Positions 45,001-57,197 of a DNA stretch of 64,000 bases are shown here, one piece after another; position 1 is the first letter of the stretch, and every line of letters begins with the position of its first letter. A program made the position numbers and the translations under genes. The notes below the pieces were generated by a model. That model saw only the letters and a program-made list of their open reading frames with translations, had not been told where the DNA came from and made no database searches. The stretch lies in contig JAQFVV010000455.1 of NCBI GenBank assembly GCA_028023455.1, positions 310,001 to 374,000 of the forward strand, in the 5' to 3' direction. Origin of the DNA: Epiperipatus broadwayi (lineage: Eukaryota > Onychophora > Udeonychophora > Euonychophora > Peripatidae).

Positions 45001-47100
45001 TTTTTTTTATTATTACTAATAAATTTATATATATTTATTACCTCTTACAAATTTGTATCTTATTTATTTTAAGAGACTCTTGCATCTCTTTGATCTCAGT
45101 GTGATATAAGAAAAAGAGGATATGTTCTGGGGGCATAAGTAATGAGTTTAAACTTTGTACTATCTGTGGTCAATGTTTATATCAATGTTACACACAGACA
45201 TGGGAGTCAGTGATCATTGCTTGGTTATTAAGATTAGTTTTGCTGACTATACAAATCTAACAATTACATTATATAATGATTGTGTGAAAGTAGTGAAGAA
45301 ATTTATCTGATGAGTTTTTTAATAAAGGATAAAATACTAGAAACAAATGATTGTTGTTTTTTTTTATGCATTGGGGAGGATGACAAGGTATTTATATGTC
45401 TGTTTGTGATTTGATTACCCAATTTTTTTTTCATATATTTCAGCATGTTTTGCTCCATGTCTTGACTGTATTTTTCTTTCAAAATGTGTACTTTATAAAT
45501 GTCTTTTTGATATTTTAGGAAGATCTACATAATTCAGATTATAGTGAGGAATAATTTAATTCTATTAAAATCTGAAACTTTTATCAAACTATTAAAACAA
45601 CACATCGTCTTTTATTTATGCTTATATAAGCTGTTAAAACAGTAGCATTTTTTCTCTCAATAGTGCCTCCTACTGGAAGCCATAGAAACCAATAGATACA
45701 TTTATTAATTATTACAGCTTGCATCAGATGGCATTATTGTTAAGGAAATGCTTTGCTACTGTTTTAAAATTTTTAGTACTATTGACAAACAATAATTTGA
45801 TTAACGAGATATTCATAACTGAATTGTTTTAATACAAATTTAATGAATTTGAAAGGTAAATCCACACAGATGTTATATATACAATTAATTGTTATCATAT
45901 ATTCTGAATTAAACTATAATCTTAAAAATAAAATAAAACTATAATTACCGCATAAGATGAGTACATTATTCTACATCTGTAAACATGAATAAATACAACG
46001 GATATCCCATAAATTCAGAATCGTTTTTTGGTGAGCAAGCACATTATAGCACATGCTTCTACTACTAGATATCTCTTGCCTATTAGTCTGCTGGTTAGTA
46101 TAAATCATGTTATGTTATGATTGTTAACTATGTCTCAATTATTCTTTTCATTTTTATGATCACCGGAAAATTAGAACAATGTGAAGTTTTACTTTCTATT
46201 AGGCAAACATCTAGAGAAACAGTTATAGTGTTTAAAACAGCTTATTAGCAAGTTTCTGTGAGGGAACCACAACAGTCAAATTTATCATGTCCCAAAAAAG
46301 CACAATCAGTGAACTCCAATATTAGGACATTACTGATTTTTTTGGATGTACTCAAAATTCATTCATAGTGTTCAGGTGTTTTATCTGTAAGTTCTAAAAT
46401 ATTGCATGTTAAGATAAATGAAATGTTCCAATTTGAATCAGAGTAAGGAATGATAGCATCGTCATGGCAAAAACACCAGAGCATAAAATATTGAGCATGA
46501 AACAATTTTTAAACAAAAAAGCCTGATCCAGCGTATCCACTCACCATATCCACTTTACCATATTCTGTGTGACTTCTTTTTATTGCAATATCATTGTGTT
46601 TGAAATGCTTTACATACTTTTAGTGCTTAATCATGGGTACTTCTATTTTTATTAATTTAATTTAATACAAAGTGAAATAAGTTTTTTTTATTATAATAGA
46701 TGTAATTTTAATAATGAGAATGGAGAATTAGAAAAAGATAAAAGTGGTTTATATGAGAAAATTTTTATCTTGGATTGAAATATAGGATTTAGAATATAAT
46801 TTGGCAATATTTTTTATCTAAAGTCAAATAGCACTTTTCTTTTGGAGAGTTTATTATATTGAGAAGAATTATGGATATCAAAAACTTAGGTAAAGGGTGC
46901 AGTTTGGGAGTATGATAGTATATACTTATAAATGCAATCCAAATTGATGATTTACTTTTATTTCATAAAAGAATATTCTCTGGGGTAAATACGTAGAACT
47001 ACAACAACTGATATAAGTTTAATTGATTCATTTTATTCATTTATATAGAATTTATAAATATTCCAACTAGAAGATAAATTCTGTAGGGGGGTTATAAATT
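42027..47100. other. 5 kb of AT-rich DNA, no element recognised
   Basis: No repeat or gene could be identified. Around 43060-43650 the base composition is less biased and the minus strand has one 71-codon frame (43140-43355) with CCHEMVKGKRTYTSTQRLAS. It could be an old coding relic of unknown origin. Confidence 0.4.
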
Positions 47101-47379
47101 TCTTCATAGGCACTTAATCAAAAGGCATCACAGTGCAATATAAATTTGATGGTGGAATTTTCAATTTGAATAAATTAAAAGTGATGGTGATGATGATGCT
47201 ATTTTTTCAGTTCAATAGATCATCTACAGGATTAATTTGATGCTTTGAAAACAACATATTTATTTATTTAGCTACGATTTTCTTGCAGCCTAACTATTAA
47301 CAAAATATCATAAAGGAACTTACAAAGGTTCCAATCAGCATATAGAATCACCAACGAATTTATTAACTCTTTCAATTCT

Positions 47380-48900
47380 TCCAATGCAGTGATAGAGTGA
47401 GCATTCATTAAGTATGTGTTTATAGTTCATGCTTGCCTACATTTATATAGATCAGAGATTGATAAATTCCATTTTGAAGCAGAAGAGCATAATGAGCATG
47501 TGTTGTTCTGGATGAGATTCCAATTGAATCCAGACGATTTTATTGTTGGATTTGAAAAAATACATTTGTTTGGAAAATCATACAAATTTTATTTATTATG
47601 CCATAATTCTTAGATTGATGATTTATGCACATCTCACAAATGGGATCTTGATTTAAGGCAATCTTAATTCACAAAACTATATCTTGCATGATTTGTAAAG
47701 TTTATGCCTTTTTCAGTGAAGCAATTTCTTTTCTGATATCTGGAAAAGAAGTATGTGAAAGAATAGGAAGCCATTACAAAGGAGCATATTTGACTGTATA
47801 AGTAATCAGTAATATTTATTATAGTAATATTTAATTGCACATCTAGATATTTAGTATAAGATCTTTGTTTTCATATAGAGTGCACAATAATCACCAGAAA
47901 TTATGCTAATACTAAAGAAGCTTCTACTAAAATATTTGTATCACAATCCCAAGTAGTAGCAGCTAACTTTCTGAAAAGGTTATTTCTAGACATTAATTTT
48001 AACCTGACCTTAGCTAAATGAGTAAAAAAAGTAAGGCTACATACAAGACTACACCCAAATATCAATATATAAAATCTTGGTTTTATAATTAATGTAAAAA
48101 GAGCTCAAGCATATTACCAGCTAGATATGAAAATAAAATTCTCAACAACTTTTAATTTGTATGGTTATCAGCTTGAGTATGTAAATCAATTTAAAATGTA
48201 AAGATGTTTTGTAGTTAGAAAGTTGGATTTAAAATTGCAGGAACAGGCTCTGTTTGTTTGCTGCTATTAACATCTTTAAAAAAAGATATTTCATGATAGA
48301 GAAATAACTACTGCCATATATGCAGCTGGTATTTTATCTATTGTGTTGTATTGAAGTAGGGCTTGGACACAATAGTACATTATAAAGGCATTAGTAAATT
48401 TTCATTAGCAGATGATCACCAAAAATTTAAAAATGCAATGACAAAATCATAAAATGAATCAATACCTATTTAACTTTCTGGATATGATGATATAATGTCC
48501 ACTATTGTAAAACCATATTTTCATTGAGTTGGACAATATAAAACTTTTTTGAAAGTTGTTTTATGGTAAACTTGAGTATGATTTTCATTGGAGTAATAGA
48601 CCAATTTACTGTATAAGGATTATTTCAAAGACATTCTCAAAAAGGGTAATGTTGATTATTTCCATTGGGAAGATGTGGAAAGTGATAGAATACATTGATG
48701 AGCTGAAATTAGATATGGTGGTGAAAAATTTCAAAATGAAAAATGTTTTACAGAAAAAGTTAAAAGATAGCAATGCAAAATGACTGCTAATCAGAATAAT
48801 GGACTTGTGTATTCTACATGTGGACATATCTATGGTTCACAGATTGGTTTGTCTAGTCATTACAAAACTCTTCTCTTATTTATTATTATTACTTTTCATT
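47380..48900 (+). pseudogene. LINE ORF2 C-terminal relic
   Basis: The plus strand holds the tail of a LINE ORF2. Near 48302-48410 the reading ITTAIYAAGILSIVLY, then SRAWTQ and YIIKALVNFH (stops between) matches the common VYKAVVLPTLLYG...WT...RHIKALE-FH segment. The frame 48556-48783 begins FYGKLEYDFHW and includes MWKVIEYI, the LLYGEL...WE region. It continues past a stop into NGLVYSTCGHIYGSQIGLSS, the terminal C-x2-C...H-type finger. A 65-codon frame at 47416-47613 may be an earlier part, but I could not match it. Heavily decayed; the clade is not assigned. Confidence 0.55.
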
Positions 48901-49416
48901 TCTCTTGGAGTTGGAAAGACCATACTCATTTGTGAATGGCTGATATTAATAATAATTAAGCCAGCACTAAATATGATTTGGTCTCTGTCATGGTTTTCCA
49001 AAGCTTCAATGCAGAAACTTTTATAAAACTGAATGACTTTTTAGATGTTAGCATCATAACATAGACTCAGCATATTGTTTAACTTCAAGTTATCAGTATT
49101 TTGTTATAACTATGTAGGTTTTTGACAAAAAATATTTTCAAGCTTTAGAAATGACACAAAAACTATTGCACAATAGCAATAAAAGTAGAAATAAAAATAA
49201 AAAATATAAAAGAATAAAATAATATTCAAGGTTTTTTCAAAACAAAAATAAAAACCGAGAATTGTATATAAAAAATAATTATAAAAAAAAACATTATGAC
49301 CAAATTTTTAATATAGATAAAAAGTCTATTGAAGATTATATTCATAAAATTAAACCCAACAAACACCTCAGGGCTTCACATTACACAAGTTTTTATATAA
49401 CAAATCTATTCTATTT
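48901..49416. other. AT-rich DNA, no gene recognised
   Basis: A-rich on the plus strand near 49150-49300, with nothing identifiable. It ends in the left target duplication of the SINE at 49417. Confidence 0.4.
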
Positions 49417-49519
49417 GTCTTGCATTGGTGGTCGAGAGGTCAGTGCGACTGCCTTGCACTAGCAGGCAGTTGCCCGGGTTGCAGGTTCGCGTCCGGCCGA
49501 TGCTATGACACTTAAAAGA
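49417..49519 (+). mobile_element. tRNA-derived short SINE, copy 7
   Basis: A 103-bp SINE with an excellent 15-bp target duplication, AAATCTATTCTATTT (49402-49416 and 49520-49534). The head reads TTGCATTGGTGGTCGAGAGG; the second half has GGGTTGCAGGTTCGCGTCCG, with a longer variable region than tRNA-Gly, ending ATGCTATGACACTT plus an A-rich tail. It defines the longer subfamily, to which copies 1, 2, 4 and 5 belong. Confidence 0.85.
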
Positions 49520-49534
49520 AAATCTATTCTATTT

Positions 49535-50574
49535 AAGTTCTAACTATCTAATTTTTAATGTTTAAAATAGATTTAAAACATTACAATCTTTTTTACTTTC
49601 AGGATGGTACCTTGGGAATTTAAAAAAGAAATATGTGATGTCTGATGAAAGAAAATATATTACAGTCAAAATACCCACATGTACTTGATCCAGATCCAAA
49701 ACCCATCACTGATGAAAGACATATACTACAAAGAAGTCTGGAGATTTGAATAAGATGAATTTATTAAGCCTCTAACATCTATAATTCCTCAAGATTGCAC
49801 TAGATAACAGAACTGAAGAAAAATTATAGATATCCCTTATAAAATTAAACTTGGATTAACTCTATTAATATCAAAATGAAAGCATCTTATAATTGTGTTT
49901 ATTTTCTAAATTCCATGTTTTTAACAACCATCCCATAAGCTGATACATCTAGAAAAGTAAAAATGACAATTATATGATGTGTCTTTTAAAAAAAATGCTA
50001 TGTAAATAATACATCTGAAAATAATAATTTTTATAAGCATATTCTTCTAGCATTTACTTATACATATGAAGACTTGACATTTAACCAAAGAGCAATTTGT
50101 TCATTGTAGAGTGGGTTGCTTGTGAGGTCATGAGTTTAAAGAGCCAACTGCATGTTGAATACAAAAGTCCTATTCAATTGGACAATTATTCTCCTCACCT
50201 GAGAATACAATCAAACACCTTTAAGAAAATTTTGCCATTGAGCATCAAAGAGTGGTACATACAACAAATGACAAACACCATTAAAAATTAACAGAAGAAT
50301 TAAAATATTGATATAGAAATAAATTTAATAGATAAGATGAGAATAAATAAACATCTGAAGACCAGAAAATACTCCAAAAAGACTACAAAAGAATTAAAAA
50401 TGTAAAATAGATGGATGAGATAAAAGTATTAGTTGAAGCAATGTAGTGAAAAGAAATACAAACATGGAGAGACATTCATTATGTAGGTAAATATAAGTTA
50501 TTATAAATACTATTTATATAAATAATTGTTATTCTAAAGCAGTATATAATTTTCTTATACTGAATGTTTCTTAT
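49535..50574. other. AT-rich DNA, no gene recognised
   Basis: Short ORFs only (for example 50097-50291, with no known motif). No repeat was identified. Confidence 0.4.
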
Positions 50575-50995
50575 ATATGTAAATAGAGGGATTTGAATTC
50601 ACAATTTTTCAGTCTATCTCAAAGCAAGCGATATACATGACCACATGCATGTGAAAAATATATATGAACTCCAATATATGTGTATTTTATGCAGAACCGC
50701 ACTCATCAGTTGAGTCAGATTATAAGCTTCCATATATATATATACTATCAGTTCTCGATTTATATTAAGATAGTAAATCCTCAAACTTTAGTGGATAGGC
50801 TTCAATCTTCTCAACCTTCGATTATTCAATCATCCACTTCATTGAAAAACCAATGATGGACTATTCAAGGTCCTTTTTGGATTTGATATTATAGTCATAT
50901 CCCTTTTGACATTACATCAATCTAACGCCTCATATTATAAGACATTACGTAGTCATATATATTAATAGAAGAGGAATGGGCTGAACTTATAATAA
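50575..50995 (-). repeat. family R, single-unit copy
   Basis: Same order of phrases as the copy at 26052: the complement of the B box (AGGGATTTGAATTC), ACATGACCACATGCATGTGA, CTCCAATATATG, GATTTATATTAAGATAG, and ATTATAGTCATATC. Diverged. Confidence 0.55.
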
Positions 50996-52053
50996 GATAT
51001 GATTTATTTTCCAAGCAATATATATAAATAATTATGTAACAATAGTTTTGTTTTATTATATATATATGATTAATATTTTTAAATATTAATTTTTAATTCA
51101 AAATTTTTGAAACGTTTGAAAGAATAAAATTATATCTGCAAAATACTGTTTTATTGTTCTTTGCTCAATATTTGAAAATAGATGTTGGATGATCTTTTGT
51201 GTTAGGCTGACATGAATAGAAAGGAAATTGAAAATTACGAATCTTTTATTATTTGACAAAATCTATTCTGATGAAAAGGAAAACGAAAAAGTCGCAAAAT
51301 TATTTTATTCATTGAAGTAACAAACTCGATCAATATTTGAAAGAAATTTTTAATCACAAAAAAATATTAGAAGTTAATTTACATCAGGGAAAGAATATTA
51401 AGTAATTTGACATTGATGGTTAATAAACTTTCTTCTCCCAAATAACAAAATAAAATAATGGCTAAAAAAAGATTATAGAAAAGCAATAATGGTCACGTAC
51501 TTACATATTTAAATAAAGATAGCCCGGAGTCAATAGCTCAAGGGGTTACCTTTTAGTTTAATAAATGAATGATTCTTTTTTGGATAAAGCTGAACATATT
51601 ATATTATATTTTTCGTTTATAAAACGTTGTTTATGATGGCAAGTTTTCTAGTTGGAATTTAAGAGTTCTGGATCGATTTTAGAGAAAGAGAAGAATTCTA
51701 AAAATTATTGTCGATATCTCAAAGTTTCTTATTTTCGTAATATTTTTTTGAGTAAAAATAAATCAACAGTTATAAATGTCTTTATGTGAAATAAAGATTG
51801 TTTTCATATTATTGTTTACATTATAGTTTCTATATTATTGTTCTATTATGTGTGCATATTTCAGATTTATAGCAAATACTGTCAGGAACAATTATGCCCC
51901 ACAATATTTTCAAATATATAGCCGCAATTTATGGTTGTAACAAATTTTTAAATCTATCTACATGCTAATTTATATATAGAATTAGTTTTAATTCATTATG
52001 TTTTCACCTGTATTAAAAATTTGAAAAGACATTTACAGTTTTCAAGTTTATAT
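50996..52053. other. AT-rich DNA left of LTR element 2
   Basis: Nothing is recognised. It ends TTTATAT immediately before TGTAAC, the edge of the LTR. Confidence 0.4.
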
Positions 52054-55000
52054 TGTAACCATTTAAATAAATCAATTGCCATTTGTAACAATATTTATCA
52101 ATTAATATCAATATTTATCCGTAATTAGATATTTGAAATTATTAAATTAATATAAAAGATATGTATTTGTAACTATAATTTGTAACTATATCAATTCATC
52201 ATAGCATAGACAAAGAAAATATCAGCATTAAAGATTCTTGGTATTTATTTATATATTGGGGCAGTCATCTGAACAATAAAACATCCTGGACATTGTCATC
52301 TAATAAAAATAATATTAAATATATAGCAACTGAATAAAAGTACCCACTGTGAGATTCCTGGAGTGCCTTATGCTTATCTCCAATACAAGGTTCTTCTAAC
52401 AAAGAATCCTTCCTATCCTTCTTTCCAAATATATAAGACCATTCATGGTCATATGCACACACGGGTGCTATTCATGACAACTTATAAAAATATTTTTATA
52501 AAACTAATATTATGAAGTTGGAAAGGGATGATATCACTTTTTATTCAGTTTAGCTAAGTACATGTGTTTACCCATGAGCGCCACTAGATTGTTTTCAATC
52601 TAGATAAGTATCTATTTATAGTGTACTTGAGTTCAAACTCATTCAGTACATATTTATTACACATGACTTGGATGACTATTGAACAAAATGACATTCTTAC
52701 ATTTTATCTATATTGATAAAATTACACGATCCCAATATTACCAAAGTTTATACCATAGATCAAAGATTCTTATAGACATTGCTAGCTCATTAGCGTATAT
52801 TGATGAACAGACATGTATAATCCTATTAATGGCTTCCAAACAAGCATGTGAAGACCATTATTGATATTGATGGCCATTTAACTAATTTATTTATCACAAT
52901 AAAGGTAACAATGATGATGATGATGATAATATCATAATAATGATAATAATAGTGATATCATAATAATGATTATAATAGTGATGTCATAATAATGATTATA
53001 ATAGTGATGTCATAATAATGATTATAATAGTGATGTCATAATAATGATTATAATGGTGATGATGATACCAGCCATGGCTTATCAATAAACTCACAACAAT
53101 AAATTCATCTTTATAAACTTATAGGCATCTATTAAAATTATCATATTTCATACTGGGATTTAATAATACTAATGGTGATGATTGATCATCATGAATATCT
53201 TTGCATAATATTCAATTTTCTATAAACCCCTATATACTAAAACATATTCATTACGCTAAACGTTAAATTTAATGATTATAATTTATTAATGATGATTGAT
53301 GGCGATCATAACTTTTATATAGTACCATTTGAAACATTTTTAACTAATAACATGATATCCATCTCTGATGAGGATGATCTAAATTCATTGACACAACACA
53401 ATTTTAGCTTTCTAGGTTGAACTATAATTATCAAAACTTGGCTATTCTCAAGCATAATCCTTAAATACTTAAATATCAACATTCTAGTTTACCTATTACT
53501 TTGCGGACGCTTAATATTTGCAAGTGATTGCTCAATATATACGAATAGTAATACTTAATAACTGCGAGCAATGATGCTGAATTAAAATGATAGAATTAAG
53601 ATAAAAAAAAAAAACACAATATTCTTAATAATTACTCGGAAACCAATTAAGATATATAATTATATTTTATTAACACTACTACTCTTTCTTTTCTTCTTTA
53701 AAGTCAAATCGACAATTAAATAAATGACTTATTAATATAAAATTGATATAAGTATAAGCAAATAAACTTAATATATAGGTTTGTCACTTTTCTTGATATC
53801 TCAAAATAAGCTGACTTAAATCAATATTAGAAAAAAAAAATACATATTCTATAAATGCTTATTTAAGACTTTTCTTACTTATCATATCATAAAATAAATT
53901 TCAGGTGTAACTTGTCTATGTTATTTCATTTCCATTCAAATGTAATGCCCTAATTTTTAATTTACTATTTTAAACTAATCATATATAACCTATTCTTTGA
54001 TGTGTTTGGATAAACAGTTACACATTCACGCATTCGGTAATGTTAACATATATGTTTAAAATGTATACCCAAAAATCACATATATAAAAATATCTTTTTT
54101 CTTTTGCAACCTTATAGCGAAATAAAACAAAATACATATATTAACTTTTAATATGCAACAAGATAAAATAAAAATAAAAAACATTATAAATGCATATATC
54201 TATAGGTTGCTCATTATCATTAACATCTGAAGAACAATTAAAAAAAAACATTTCAACATTACAATATATAATAAAAAAAAATGAAAAATTTAAGTTTAAA
54301 GATTTAAACTATGTTTGTGCTATGTTGTGAGATATTGCAAATAACTATAGATAAACAAGTCTTTAATGTTTCTGTATCAAAAAAGAAAATTGCTTTGACC
54401 AGTAAATTAAGGTTTACTTTTAATAAGTAAAAGAATAAAATCGGTTAAAGAAAGTTCATATTTACCCGTCTACTTTTTACTTCTTATTAATGTCCTGAAT
54501 TTGAATTTTAGACTGCTTTTCTTTGCTCACCAACAAAAAAAAAAAAGTTATTGCAGATACTTTTAAGATAATGCTGAATCAATTGACTTTGCTTGTTTCT
54601 TCAATTTCCTTATTATTCACTGTTGATTGGCTTCCTTCTACCATTTAAAAGAAAAAAAGTTATTATAAGTACTTTGAATAAGTAGGTACCGGTGGATTTG
54701 CTTGTCTCTCTTCTTTAAAAAAAATAATTGCTGTTGACACTTTAGATGATTGAGGTAAATCAACAAAAATTTGATTTATGGCTTCAAACTTGGTTCTACA
54801 TGGCTGTTATGGATTTTCTCTTCCTCCTATCCCCTCTTCTCCATTGTTTGAAAGGCAATGAGCTTTTAATAAGACATGAACTAAGAACAAAGCATTCCAT
54901 ATAGCTTGCGTGGTTGGCTTCAAAATCTATAATTTTGTTGGTTATTACTGGATACATGATTTCATAGATAGATCAGCGGTTGTGACTCTTCTGTATTAAT

Positions 55001-55954
55001 CATAATCAGGAAGCAGAAAAAATGGTTTAGCACTGCAAAGGCATATTCTTATGCATAACCAAATATGTTAATATCATTTTTATAATTATTACTAGCTTAT
55101 AATAAATTCAATCTTGTTCCATTTCTCTCCTATTCTTTAATATTGCTTGAAAATTGCTTTATATAAACGCACATTTCATTTGCTTTTTTTTTTTTTCCAA
55201 CTTTCAAAGAGTGAGAAAAAAAAATTAAAGCGTTCACTCTCTTTTTTTAAAAAAAAAGATTCGAGCTTACATTTCTGCTTAAGAATTATAACAAGGAAGG
55301 ACCAATTGAGTTGAGTCTCAAAATAATAATAATAACCTAACTGATCATCTCTCTAAAGAAATTCATTACTGACTGATCATCTCTTAAAAAAATTAATGAT
55401 TAACTGCCATCTCTTTAAAAAATTTCAGACTGACTGCCTAAAAAAATTGTTTTAATCGTTTATATCGTGAAAAAAACATCTGGAGATCTTATCTTAAAAA
55501 AATCAAAGCTTCACAAGTTTGACGGTCACAATCAATGACGACTTATAATTGACCGCTATCATCTACATCAAAGCACCTCTTTTGTGAAAATAATTTTAAG
55601 ATACAGATAACAAACAAAGCTGGCCATCTATAGCAATCAGAAATAAGTGTAAAAGCATCTTTGTGTTTGTACAGATCTATTCATTGTTTCACACGTGTAC
55701 AATTTTTATCTCCTAATCTAACATTTTTATTTTACACCTTTCTGATTTACTCTCTTTTAAAAAAATGAAAGTTAAATAAATTTAACACATATTATTTAAT
55801 AATAAATGATTATATAATAAATCATAAAAAGAACTGCTTATTCATAATAATACATCTATACATATAAATCTCTGTATGTATAAAAGAATAAAAAAAAATT
55901 TTTTTTTTTTTTTTAAATAATTGAATACTATATGTATATGTACATTTTGCCTCA
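52054..55954 (-). repeat. 3' LTR of element 2 (3.9 kb)
   Basis: A 3,901-bp LTR, nearly identical base by base to 58867-62699 with scattered substitutions and short indels in A- and T-runs. On the plus strand it begins TGTAAC and ends GCCTCA. It carries a 26-bp minisatellite, several A/T homopolymers, and no ORF with a recognisable product. LTRs of this length are unusual for animal elements. Confidence 0.85.
52911..53060 (+). repeat. 26-bp minisatellite in the LTR
   Basis: The unit GTCATAATAATGATTATAAT plus AGTGAT is repeated about five times here and about three times in the other LTR (59703-59815). It is preceded by GATGATGATGAT. The copy number has changed since the two LTRs were identical. 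Confidence 0.8.
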
Positions 55955-55960
55955 CCCCCA
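55955..55960 (-). other. polypurine tract of element 2
   Basis: On the minus strand TTTGGGGG directly precedes the LTR start TGAGGC. It is 37 bp after the ORF stop and is the only G-run in the area. Confidence 0.55.
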
Positions 55961-55996
55961 AACAAAAAAAAAAAATTTTGAATATAAAAAAATTGC

Positions 55997-57197
55997 TTAG
56001 GTCATGAGTGCCATTGGTTTTAGGCTACGTACATTATATGTGCCTTTTACTCCTTCTGACGATTCTAGTACAAATGCATTTTCCCCTTTTCTTTCCTTGA
56101 GCATGAATGGCTCTTCATATATATTATAGAACTTTTTGAATGTATGCTTCTGCGGGTCGCTATTTTGCATTTGCTGATCGGAATCATTCCCAGGCCTACC
56201 TATGTTTTGTTTACTAGGTTTCATGGGATATTGTCGGCCTAATTGGTTGTTTATAATCCTAATGGTGGAGATCTTATAACTATATCTCTCCTCCATCCTA
56301 GAATAACCTTTCATTGTCCTTTCTGCAACTCCCAGGGCATCCAATAGGTCTGCCACTCTCATTGGGGAGTGCACATCATCCACTATCATATATATATTCC
56401 CAGGCATTCCTATGTTTGGTTTGCCAGGTTTTGTGGGAAATTGTCTGCCTAACTGGTTTGTTCCCATTCTCATATTGGAGACTTTATAGCCATAGCTCTC
56501 CTCCTCTCTATGATAACTTTCAGCTATCCTTTTGGTAGCTCCCAATGTCTCAAACTTGTCTGCTACATTTACTGGGGCATATACATCAGCAGCTATCTTT
56601 AATTCTAAGAAACTAGCTTTACTGACTACATCTTTCCTGAGGTCAATTTGTTCCTGTACAGTGGCTACCTTTATTTCTAGGTTATGTATCTCACTGTATA
56701 TATCCTCTTTGGGATTACATTGTTCTTGAACAGCAGCTACCTCATCATTTTCATATAGCTTGATTACAGTCACACAACTCTTGACTTCTATCATCATATC
56801 TTTCTCCCTTTCTCTTGACTGGCTGTCCATGCCTTACATATATTTCTTCCTAGGTTTTCTATTTTTTGAGTTTGTTGACTTATATCTAGCTTCATTTCCT
56901 GAGCTTGTTGGTCTAGTTTATTATCTAACCTTTGAGATTGTTCATCAAATTTCTGATTTATCTCTTGTTTCATGCCCTCATTCATTTCCTTCATCTCTTG
57001 TGATTGATGATCAAATTTCTGTTTCATCTCTTGTTTCATGCCCTCATTCATTTCCTTCATCTCTTGTTTCATTTCCTGTGATTGTTGATCCTGAATCTCT
57101 GATTCAGGTGATTCATGAAAATTTGCATCCACTCTGGAGGGCCTTGCTTCTCTACTTCCATTCCCTCAATAGTTAATTCCTTTTCTTGCTCCATCAT
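55997..57197 (-). pseudogene. Gag-like ORF fused to integrase C-terminal tail
   Basis: Minus-strand coding relic in three frames. From ATG 57197 comes MMEQEKELTIEGMEVEKQG. The next frame (57132-56794) is a charged coiled coil with a 25-residue repeat (QSQEMKEMNEGMKQE, QKFD). The third (56830-55997, 277 residues) has a ~24-residue repeat at 30-78 and a ~62-residue repeat at 84-145 and 154-215 (VADKFETLG / VADLLDALG; NQLGRQFPTKPGKPNIG / NQLGRQYPMKPSKQNIG). The last 45 residues, FKKFYNIYEEPFMLKERKGE ... KGTYNVRSLKP, resemble a Gypsy-type integrase C-terminus. The stop lies 42 bp before the 3' LTR, as expected for integrase. RT, RNase H and the integrase core are missing. Confidence 0.75.

Noticed and set aside
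52911-53060. Regularly spaced 26-bp repeats resembling a CRISPR array
   Set aside because: The units are directly adjacent with no spacers, in eukaryotic LTR sequence; it is a minisatellite.
56760-57176. 138-residue plus-strand ORF
   Set aside because: It is the antisense shadow of the coiled-coil gag repeats; its repeated SFPSSLVS phrases come from the complement of those repeats.
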